Under the pieces are notes generated by a model. That model was not told the origin of the DNA. It worked only from the letters and a program-made list of their open reading frames with translations, and did not search any database. 57,242 bases of DNA, from assembly GCF_004349065.1 (NCBI RefSeq), contig NZ_SMKZ01000045.1, positions 1 through 57,242 of the forward strand, given 5' to 3'. Each line of letters starts with the position of its first letter. The first letter of the stretch is position 1. The position numbers were made by a program, and so were the translations under genes. Positions 43,832-50,208 of the stretch are shown here, piece after piece. The DNA comes from Jiangella asiatica. GTDB taxonomy: Bacteria > Actinomycetota > Actinomycetes > Jiangellales > Jiangellaceae.

Positions 43832-44285
43832 GGGAGTCCCTGTCCGACGAGTCCTCCGGCCGGACCAGCAAGGTGGCGAGGGAGACGCAGATGTCGGCGC
43901 CGGTTTCGTCACGCACCTGGGAACGGATCTTCAGCAGGTCGTTGCCGGCGACGGCCCGGACGCTGTCGAGGCGGGTGGTCGTCTCCACTCGGGTTCCCAC
44001 CCGCAGCGGCTGGGAGTAGGTGAAGCGCTGGTCGACGTGGACGACCCGGGCGAACTCGATGCCGAGATCGTCCATGAGGATGTCGAAACCACGCATGACC
44101 GGGATCATCGCGAATGTCGGGGGTGCGACGACATCCTCGTGCCCGTGCTCGCGGGCCGCATCGGTGTCGACGTACGCGGGGTTGGCGTCGCCGATCGCCT
44201 CCGCGAACTCGCGGATCTTCTCCCTGCTCACCTCGTAGGGCTGAGCTGGGTAGACCCGTCCGACGACCGAAGGATCAATGGGCAT
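43824..44285 (-). CDS. MaoC-like N-terminal hotdog protein (UPF0336/HadA type)
   Basis: 153 aa. 'YEVSREKIREFAEAIGDANPAYVD' and 'VVAPPTFAMIPVMRG' are typical of the non-catalytic hotdog partner; the Asp/His hydratase motif is absent. A -10-like TAGCGT six bases before the ATG suggests a leaderless transcript. It lies 84 bp after rpmG. Confidence 0.9.
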   Translation of the reverse strand: MPIDPSVVGRVYPAQPYEVSREKIREFAEAIGDANPAYVDTDAAREHGHEDVVAPPTFAMIPVMRGFDILMDDLGIEFARVVHVDQRFTYSQPLRVGTRVETTTRLDSVRAVAGNDLLKIRSQVRDETGADICVSLATLLVRPEDSSDRDSRD

Positions 44286-44369
44286 GCGCAGACGCTACCG
44301 TCACCGCTGTGAACCACCGACGGGCGACCCGGTCAGTGGGGACCGTCACGGCCGTGCCCTCCCGGAGCC

Positions 44370-44540
44370 TCAGCGGGTCTCGCGGTGGACAGTGTGCGTG
44401 CGGCAGCGCGGGCAGAACTTCTTCAAGTCGAGCCGGTCGGGGTCGTTCCGCCGGTTCTTCTTGGTGATGTAGTTGCGCTCCTTGCACTCCGTGCAGGCCA
44501 TGGTGATCTTCGGGCGGATGTCAGCGCTCTTGGCGGCCAC
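44370..44540 (-). CDS. rpmG: 50S ribosomal protein L33, zinc-ribbon form
   Basis: 56 aa from GTG 44540. Two CxxC pairs (CTEC and CPRC) mark the zinc-binding (C+) version; many actinobacteria have zinc-free paralogues elsewhere. The flanking '[20 protein letters not shown]' is characteristic. It would normally follow tRNA-Met closely, but here about 1.2 kb separate them. Confidence 0.96.
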   Translation of the reverse strand: MAAKSADIRPKITMACTECKERNYITKKNRRNDPDRLDLKKFCPRCRTHTVHRETR

Positions 44541-44644
44541 GGGTGCCTCTTTCGAAGACGTCTTGGATCGTAAGAACCTTGCTAGGGTAACCGACCAGGT
44601 CATGTCGCACCGAATCGGCGACGACGGGGTACCCCGGCCGGCGT

Positions 44645-44680
44645 GGTAGCGGGGGCGGGACTCGAACCCGCGACGCAACG
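44645..44680 (-). repeat. tRNA-Met 3'-end fragment (possible attachment-site scar)
   Basis: 36 bases matching 45761-45796 at 35 positions: acceptor 3' strand, complete T-arm and part of the variable region of tRNA-Met. The D-arm and anticodon arm are absent. With the intact tRNA it forms a direct repeat around 44681-45760. Confidence 0.8.
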
Positions 44681-44881
44681 TTCACGAGTCACATGGACTC
44701 GTCCCCCGCCGAAACGGGCCCCCCATTGCTGGGGTGCCCTACAAAACCTCTGGTCAGAAGCGGACTACTCGTTCCAACCATGATTCTTGCGATGTAGAGA
44801 TTAGCCCATCCCTCGGCTGGGGTCGAACCGGCTCGAAGTGGCTACCGCCGAGGTCGCGCCGACCCATCGAATCTTTCGCTA

Positions 44882-45312
44882 GGGCGCCGCGAGGCGCCCG
44901 GAGTGCGGGTACTGGCGCTGACAATGCTCGACGATGAGGCGTCGCTGCGCGCAGCGATGGAGGCCGGGGCGGCCGGCTACCTTGTGAAGGGCGCCCGCCC
45001 CGAGGACGTGATCAGGGCGGTGCTGTCAGTGGCGGCCGGCGAGCTGGTGTTCGGCGCGAGCGTGGCCGACCGTGTGCTGCGGCACCTCAGCGCACCCCGG
45101 CCGCCGGCACTGCCGAACTCACCGACCGGGAGCGCGAGGTGCTCTCCCTGATCACCGCGGGCCTGCCGAACCGCACCATCGCGAGCCGGCTGACGATCAG
45201 CCCCAAGACGGTCCGCAACCACATCTCCAACATCTTCACCAAGCTCCAGGTCGCCGACCGGGACGGCGCGATCGCCCGGGCGCGGGAGGCCGGGCTAGCC
45301 GATGCGCCCTAG
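44882..45312 (+). pseudogene. Broken NarL/LuxR-type response regulator
   Basis: The first frame (from about 44882) encodes the second half of a receiver domain, 'VRVLALTMLDDEASLRAAMEAGAAGYLVKGA', up to 'VLRHLSA'. The reading then continues in another frame (shift between about 45085 and 45105) as an intact LuxR helix-turn-helix, 'ELTDREREVLSLITAGLPNRTIA', to TAG 45310-45312. The N-terminal ~60 residues with the phosphorylated Asp are missing. No partner kinase gene is present. It is the only gene remnant in the region between the two tRNA-Met ends. Confidence 0.85.
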
Positions 45313-45735
45313 TTCTGCTCGCCTATGCCCGTCCACGGGCCCGCTGACCATGCGCGTCAACCGCGTCGCCTACACCGCGCCCGGCGGCGATAGGCGGGGG
45401 TGTCGGTCGCGCCTGCCACCCCGCCCCATGTAGGGCGACGTTCTCAGCTGCGCGGCGCTGGGCTCAGCGTCCGAATGACGGCTGGCGCTGGTCTCCTCCT
45501 CCGGCCGTAAAGCGAGCTTGTCCAGGTACCGTGCGGGCGCTGGGTTCCCGGTTTCTGGGGCTCGGCCTCGACGCGGACCATGAACAGCCTGGACCGACAC
45601 GCAGAGATGAGCGCCGAGCCCGGCCGAGCGGCGGCAAGCTCGCTCACCGGTCCTCGGGGATGAATCCGGGGGCAGCAGCCGATACGCCGGACTCTCTGCC
45701 GAGTTCTGCATCGTCCCGTTCTTCCCGGAACGGAA
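45313..45735. other. Non-coding remnant between response-regulator pseudogene and tRNA-Met
   Basis: No frame here resembles a known protein and no structured RNA was recognised. The stretch has irregular composition compared with neighbouring genes. It is best read as decayed sequence of the same inserted segment as the pseudogene. Confidence 0.5.
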
Positions 45736-45759
45736 AAACCCCTGGCAGACCAGGGGTTT
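45736..45759 (-). terminator. Terminator of the tRNA operon
   Basis: A perfect 10-bp stem AAACCCCTGG / CCAGGGGTTT (45736-45745 with 45750-45759) has a 4-base loop and is followed on the minus strand by TTCC. It begins four bases after the end of tRNA-Met. Confidence 0.9.
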
Positions 45760-45762
45760 CGG

Positions 45763-45836
45763 TAGCGGGGGCGGGACTCGAACCCGCGACACAACGATTA
45801 TGAGCCGTTTGCTCTAACCACCTGAGCTACCCCGCC
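45763..45836 (-). tRNA. trnM: tRNA-Met (anticodon CAT, elongator type)
   Basis: 74 nt. Acceptor GGCGGGG / CCCCGCT includes a G-U first pair, the D-arm is GCTC..GAGC, the anticodon arm is AACGG-CTCATAA-TCGTT and the T-arm is GCGGG-TTCGAGT-CCCGC. The initiator features (unpaired first base, three G-C pairs in the anticodon stem) are absent. A CAT anticodon modified to read Ile cannot be excluded. Its 3' end is duplicated at 44645-44680. Confidence 0.95.
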
Positions 45837-45876
45837 AGTGGGAGCCGGCGCCGCGCTGACGGCGCAGCCTCACCAG

Positions 45877-45949
45877 AGCCCCAATACGGAATCGAACCGT
45901 AGACCTTCTCCTTACCATGGAGACGCTCTGCCGACTGAGCTATTGGGGC
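45877..45949 (-). tRNA. trnT: tRNA-Thr (anticodon GGT)
   Basis: 73 nt. Acceptor GCCCCAA / TTGGGGC and anticodon arm TCTCC-ATGGTAA-GGAGA. It is the middle member of the Tyr-Thr-Met operon. Confidence 0.96.
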
Positions 45950-46077
45950 GTGTGCGCCAGACGAGACTACACAACGTCGGACGCTCCGCGAAATCCACCT
46001 CGACCCCGCTGATCATGCCCTCCCGCGGCCGCCGGCCGACCGTGTCGGGACATGATCCACGAAGCCTTTACGAGGTG

Positions 46078-46159
46078 TGGCAGGTGCAGGATTCGAACCT
46101 GCGTAGGCTGTGCCGGCTGATTTACAGTCAGCTCCCTTTGGCCGCTCGGGCAACCTGCC
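46078..46159 (-). tRNA. trnY: tRNA-Tyr (anticodon GTA)
   Basis: 82 nt, class II with a long variable arm. Acceptor GGCAGGT / ACCTGCC, anticodon loop CTGTAAA between GCTGA and TCAGC. It is the first gene of the tRNA operon. Confidence 0.96.
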
Positions 46160-46193
46160 GTGGTTCCAGGCCTACGGCCGGGACCGGTGAGAG

Positions 46194-46222
46194 GATACAA
46201 CAGTGCGGCCGGCGCCGGACAA
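46194..46222 (-). promoter_or_regulatory. Probable promoter of the tRNA-Tyr/Thr/Met operon
   Basis: Minus strand: -35 TTGTCC (46217-46222), 17-bp spacer, -10 TGTATC (46194-46199). A shifted -10, TATCCT, has a spacer of 19 bp. Start of transcription near 46186, 27 bases before tRNA-Tyr. Confidence 0.5.
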
Positions 46223-46290
46223 TCGGCGCGGCGACCAGGATCTCGTCCGGCATCGCGGCACGCGCGACACCGGACCCGAAGGGAGCGATC

Positions 46291-46785
46291 GTGGCAAGCG
46301 AGTCCTCGTTCGACGTGGTGAGCAAGGTCGACCGGCAGGAGGTGGACAACGCCCTGAACCAGGCGGCCAAGGAGATCTCGCAGCGCTTCGACTTCCGTGG
46401 CACCGGCGCCTCCATCCGCTGGCTCGGCGAGCTGGCCATCGAGATGGAGGCCTCCGCCGAAGACCGCGTGAACGCCGTGCTCGATGTCCTCAAGGACAAG
46501 CTGGTCAAGCGCAAGGTCTCGCTCAAGGCGCTCGACGCGGGTGAGCCGCGCAGCTCGGGCAGCGTCTACAAGATCACCGCGACCCTGCAGGACGGTCTCG
46601 ACCAGGACCAGGCGAAGAAGATCACGAAGGCGATCCGCGACGAGGGCCCCAAGGGCGTGCGCGCCCAGGTCCAGGGCGACGAAGTGCGGGTCTCGTCGAA
46701 GAAGAAGGACGACCTCCAGGCGGTCATGGCCATGCTGCGCGAGCAGGACTTCGACTTCGCTCTGCAGTTCGTGAACTACCGATAG
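46291..46785 (+). CDS. YajQ-family nucleotide-binding protein
   Basis: 164 aa from GTG 46291 after AAGGGAG. Starts '[35 protein letters not shown]', with '[34 protein letters not shown]', a clear UPF0234/YajQ protein. In Xanthomonas a homologue binds cyclic di-GMP and a transcription factor; the role in actinomycetes is not known. It is divergent from the tRNA operon. Confidence 0.95.
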   Translation: MASESSFDVVSKVDRQEVDNALNQAAKEISQRFDFRGTGASIRWLGELAIEMEASAEDRVNAVLDVLKDKLVKRKVSLKALDAGEPRSSGSVYKITATLQDGLDQDQAKKITKAIRDEGPKGVRAQVQGDEVRVSSKKKDDLQAVMAMLREQDFDFALQFVNYR

Positions 46786-46846
46786 CGGAACGGCCGTCAG
46801 GTGTTGGCCGCCACGTTGGATGACGACGTGATCGCCCAACCCTCCA

Positions 46847-46896
46847 TGATCATCAACGGTTGGCGACACCATGACGTCGCCAACCGTTGATGATCA
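46847..46896. repeat. Perfect 21-bp inverted repeat after yajQ
   Basis: Bases 46847-46867 and 46876-46896 are exact reverse complements with an 8-base loop. It lies 62 bp after the yajQ stop and could be its terminator, although it has no T-run. The first possible start codon of the next gene (46871) is in its loop. Confidence 0.85.
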
Positions 46897-47152
46897 CCGG
46901 AAAGCGGTGTGGGTACTCGGTGTCGGACTCCTCACCGCCGCAGTAGTCACCGAGCTGCGCAAACCGCCCGAAGGGCGGACGTGGGAGGGGAAGATCGCTG
47001 GAATGGTGCCCTACGACCTACGCCCACCAACACTCGAGCGGCTGCGCGACAAGGTGTGGGCTCCCGAGGGCACTCTGATCACGCCACACGGTTTCGGCGT
47101 GGGCTGGTCGGTGAACCTAGGCAGGATTGCGCGCCGTCTCGGCCTGGCGTAG
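46871..47152 (+). CDS. DUF5808-like small protein
   Basis: 93 aa from ATG 46871, or 81 aa from GTG 46907, which lies outside the inverted repeat and follows GGAAAG. A hydrophobic segment near 13-28 is followed by 'RTWEGKIAGMVPYDLRPPTLERLRDKVWAPEG' and 'PHGFGVGWSVNLGRIARRLG', resembling the DUF5808 pattern (F-G-x-G-W-x-x-N). Function unknown; probably membrane-associated. Confidence 0.75.
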   Translation: MTSPTVDDHRKAVWVLGVGLLTAAVVTELRKPPEGRTWEGKIAGMVPYDLRPPTLERLRDKVWAPEGTLITPHGFGVGWSVNLGRIARRLGLA

Positions 47153-47355
47153 CCACCCAGTCTCCAAATCGATCGTCACCGGATGGTGACCGTGTGGCCG
47201 GGAAGTCGGCCACCAGCCGGACCTTGCCCCCGTGGGCCTCGATGGCGCAGCGATGGTAGCGACCTCGGTCCGGGCCCGGCGGCCGTCGTCGTGTCCTCGT
47301 CATCCCGCGCCGGCCGTCGACGTGGCGCGATGCGGTGCCCTAACGTTGGCGGATC

Positions 47356-48183
47356 ATGAACATCCTGATCGCGGGCGGCAGTGGCTTCCTGGGCTGCGAG
47401 CTGGCTCGGCAGGCACGTGCAGCTGGGCACGCAGTCACGGCGACCTTCGCGACCCGCGCCGGCCATTTCCCCGGGATCCGCTGGCTGGCCATGGACCTTC
47501 GTCACGACGACGAGATCGCCTCGGCGCTCAGGGAGACCCGACCGGACGTCGTCGTCAACGCGGCGTATCGCAAGGCCGACTGGGCGACCACGGCCGACGG
47601 CGCGATCGGCCTGGCGCTGGCCGCGACGCGGCACGGTTCCCGGCTGGTGCACGTGTCCAGCGACGCCGTCTTCTCCGGCGCCGACGTCCGCTACGACGAG
47701 TCCGCCTCGCCCGATCCGATCAACCCGTACGGTGCCGCGAAGGCCGCGGCCGAGACGGCGATCCGCCTCCTCGCCCCGGCCGCCGTGGTCGCCCGCACGT
47801 CGCTGATCATCGGCGACGGCGACTCCGTGCACGAGGAAGCCGTCCACGAGCTGGCGACCGGGCGGCGCCACGGCGTGCTGTTCACCGATGACATCCGCTG
47901 CCCGGTTCATGTGGCCGACCTCGCCGGCGCCCTTCTCGAGCTGGCCGCCTCCGATCGGTCGGGCGTGTGCCACGTTGCCGGATCGGACGCGGTGAGCCGC
48001 CACGAGCTCGGTGTGCTGATCGCCGAGCGCGACGGCTTGGATGCCTCCGCGCTGGCCACCGGCCGCCGCGCCGACACCGGTCCCCCTGGGCCGCTGGACG
48101 TCCGCCTGGACAGCACCCGGACGCAACGCACACTGAGGACCGCGCTGCGCGGCGCCCGCGACTTCCTCCGTCGTGAGCGCTGA
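47356..48183 (+). CDS. Extended SDR, dTDP-4-dehydrorhamnose reductase-like
   Basis: 275 aa. NAD(P) motif GGSGFLG near the N-terminus, 'VVNAAYRKADW', 'VHVSSDAVFSG' and active-site 'YGAAKAAAE' (Y-x-x-x-K) resemble RmlD. No rhamnose-pathway neighbours are present, so the real substrate is open. A TAACGT nine bases before ATG 47356 suggests a leaderless or very short-leader transcript. Confidence 0.88.
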   Translation: MNILIAGGSGFLGCELARQARAAGHAVTATFATRAGHFPGIRWLAMDLRHDDEIASALRETRPDVVVNAAYRKADWATTADGAIGLALAATRHGSRLVHVSSDAVFSGADVRYDESASPDPINPYGAAKAAAETAIRLLAPAAVVARTSLIIGDGDSVHEEAVHELATGRRHGVLFTDDIRCPVHVADLAGALLELAASDRSGVCHVAGSDAVSRHELGVLIAERDGLDASALATGRRADTGPPGPLDVRLDSTRTQRTLRTALRGARDFLRRER

Positions 48184-48221
48184 CGTCGTGCGTGCCGACC
48201 TCGGGACGGCGCTCACGAAGC

Positions 48222-48935
48222 TCAGCGCAGCCCGCCGTCGACGTCGAGGGTGACGCCCGTCGTGTAGGCGTTCTCCAGCAGGAATACGGCCGCGTGCGCG
48301 GCCTCGTCGGCCGTGCCGATCCGCCCGAGCGTCGCCTCGCGCCCGGCGAGCTCGACGTACTCGCGCCGCGCCGCGGGCTCCATCGGTTCCCCGCCGCCGA
48401 GCGTATCGATGCGCCCGGGCGACAGCGCGTTCACCCGTACCGGCGCCGCCTCCAGCGCCAGCACTTTCACCAGCCCTTCGATCGCGCCGTTGACCGCCGC
48501 GAACGGCGCCAGCCCGACGGCGGCCTTGCGGTACAGGAAGCCGGAGAACAGCAGCATCGAGCCGCCCGGCGCGATCTGCGGCAGGGCGGCCCGCGCGACG
48601 CGGTACTGACCCCAGAACTTGGTCTCGAAGAAGTCGCGCACGTCACGCTCGGCGAGGTCGGTGAACGGTCCGGCGACGGCGCCGGCCGCGGCGCACACCA
48701 GGTGGTCGAGCGGGCCGAGCTCGGCGAACGCCTCGTCGACGGCCGCCGCGTCCGTGACGTCGACCGCCCGGTAGGTCGCGGCCGGGCCCATCTCGTCGGC
48801 GGCGGCCTTGAGCCTCCGCTCGGTGCGGCCCAGCAGCACGACCGACGCGCCGCGAGCGGCCGCCGCCCGCGCCGTCGCCAACCCGATCCCGCTGCCGCCT
48901 CCGGTGATCACGACTCGCTTGCCCGACAGGGACAT
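48222..48935 (-). CDS. SDR-fold protein with degenerate catalytic site
   Basis: 237 aa from ATG 48935 (GGAG site upstream). The nucleotide motif TGGGSGIG (residues 11-18) and 'SGFLYRK' (S131) are present, but the Y-x-x-x-K pair is replaced by F145 and N149 ('PFAAVNGAIEG'). 'VRVNALSPGRIDT' follows. Such proteins form a recognisable group among actinobacterial SDRs; ordinary dehydrogenase activity is doubtful, and NAD(P) sensing or another chemistry is possible. Confidence 0.88.
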   Translation of the reverse strand: MSLSGKRVVITGGGSGIGLATARAAAARGASVVLLGRTERRLKAAADEMGPAATYRAVDVTDAAAVDEAFAELGPLDHLVCAAAGAVAGPFTDLAERDVRDFFETKFWGQYRVARAALPQIAPGGSMLLFSGFLYRKAAVGLAPFAAVNGAIEGLVKVLALEAAPVRVNALSPGRIDTLGGGEPMEPAARREYVELAGREATLGRIGTADEAAHAAVFLLENAYTTGVTLDVDGGLR

Positions 48936-49034
48936 GGCGCTCCTCACGCTCGGCAGACCGACAGCTGGGATCAACCCGCGCGGCGCCGGAGCTATTTCGA
49001 CGACGCACCCGGCGATGGGCGCCGCGCGGCTTCT

Positions 49035-49925
49035 TCACCTGCGGTAGCCCGCGCGCTGTTCGAGGCGGGCCACCCGCTCGGCCATCGGCGGGTGCGTCGC
49101 GAACAGCCGAGCGATGCCGGTTTGCTGCAGCGGACTCGCGATCATGAGGTGGCTGGTGGCGACGATGTCGCGCTCGGGCGGCAGGACGAGCGTGCGGGTG
49201 CTGGTGTCCAGCTTGCGCAGCGCCCCGGCCAGGCCGAGGGGATCGCCGGTGATGCGGGTGGCCTCGGCATCGGCCTCGTACTCGCGGGCAGGGCTGACAC
49301 TGACGCGGACGATCGCCGCCGCCAGCGGTCCGAGGACGATGAGCAGGACGCGACCGGCGGCGCCGACGCGGTCGCCGTCGCCGCCGAAGACCCGCAAGCC
49401 GGCGGCGACCATGACCACGCTCGCCGCCGCCCCCGCCATCGACGAGACGACGGTGTCGCCGCGGCGGATGTGCGCAAGCTCATGCCCGACGACGCCACGC
49501 AGCTCGCGCTCGTCGAGCAGGGCCAGGATGCCCTCGGTGCAGCAGACGGCGGCGCGCGCCGGGCCGCGGCCGGTGGCGAACGCGTTGACCGCCTTGGTGG
49601 GGCTGACGTAGACCCGCGGCATGGGGACCCGCGCCGGTGCCGTGAGCTCGCGGACGACGCGGTAGAGCGCCGGTTGCTCGGCCTCGCTGACGGGGTAGGC
49701 GCGCATGGCCCGCAGCACGATGGCATCGGCGCGCAGGTAGACGTAACCGTCGAAGGCGACGACGCCGACGGCGGCCACGGCGAGCCCGACCGGACCGAAC
49801 CACGATCCGATCACGACCCCCACGGCCGACAGCGCCACCAGCAACACGGCGGCCTTCACACGATTGAGCTGCACGTCCACCTCTCGGGCACCCGTCGCGC
49901 CGACAACGGCGGCCCTCTTGGTCAT
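49035..49925 (-). CDS. M48-family membrane metallopeptidase (HtpX-like)
   Basis: 296 aa from ATG 49925 (GTG 49946 and GTG 49880 are alternatives). Two membrane segments (about 24-40 and 45-62), then the zinc motif HELAH (H148, E149, H152) and a third ligand in 'AREYEADAEA' (near E215). Two more hydrophobic stretches lie near 158-180 and 192-210. HtpX-like enzymes cleave misfolded membrane proteins. It is the gene nearest to ybdD-cstA, 67 bp away. Confidence 0.9.
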   Translation of the reverse strand: MTKRAAVVGATGAREVDVQLNRVKAAVLLVALSAVGVVIGSWFGPVGLAVAAVGVVAFDGYVYLRADAIVLRAMRAYPVSEAEQPALYRVVRELTAPARVPMPRVYVSPTKAVNAFATGRGPARAAVCCTEGILALLDERELRGVVGHELAHIRRGDTVVSSMAGAAASVVMVAAGLRVFGGDGDRVGAAGRVLLIVLGPLAAAIVRVSVSPAREYEADAEATRITGDPLGLAGALRKLDTSTRTLVLPPERDIVATSHLMIASPLQQTGIARLFATHPPMAERVARLEQRAGYRR

Positions 49926-49992
49926 CACGGTCAACGCACCGCGCACCGGCGAGGTTCCGGCCGGGCCGCCGAGCGGCGGCGCGGCCGGCGGC

Positions 49993-50208
49993 TCAGCAGC
50001 AGCGCTGCTGAGGCTCGTGCTCTCGTCGGTCCTGCCGGCGCCGCTCGAACTCGCGGCGGGTCAGCACCGTCGCGCCGGCGTCGTGCTGGCGACAGTGCTC
50101 GACATACCGATCGTAGGCGGACTCGCCGCTGACCTCGCGCAGATACCACCAGACGCCGGCCGCGGCACGCGTCACCGCGCCCGTCACCGCGCCGGTCACG
50201 CGGCTCAC
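49993..50208 (-). CDS. YbdD/YjiX family protein (CstA partner)
   Basis: 71 aa with 'WWYLREVSGESAYDRYVEHCRQHDAGATVLTRREFERRRQDRREHEPQQRCC', the typical short CstA-associated protein. Its start overlaps the cstA stop by 4 bp. In enteric bacteria the orthologue is required for activity of the pyruvate transporter BtsT/CstA. Confidence 0.93.
   Translation of the reverse strand: MSRVTGAVTGAVTRAAAGVWWYLREVSGESAYDRYVEHCRQHDAGATVLTRREFERRRQDRREHEPQQRCC

Noticed and set aside
44645-44710. A functional second tRNA-Met gene
   Set aside because: There is no D-arm, no normal anticodon loop and no CAT at the right place, so it cannot be a standard tRNA.
46840-46900. Membership of the 46847-46896 inverted repeat in the dispersed palindrome family
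   Set aside because: Both contain TGATCA-like sequence, but beyond that short palindrome the sequences do not align.
47213-47260. Minus-strand frame reading 'IEAHGGKVRLVADF', like the start of the ATP-binding part of a histidine kinase
   Set aside because: Only about 14 residues resemble the motif and no N or G boxes follow in any frame. It is too short to call a kinase remnant, although a link with the nearby broken response regulator was considered.
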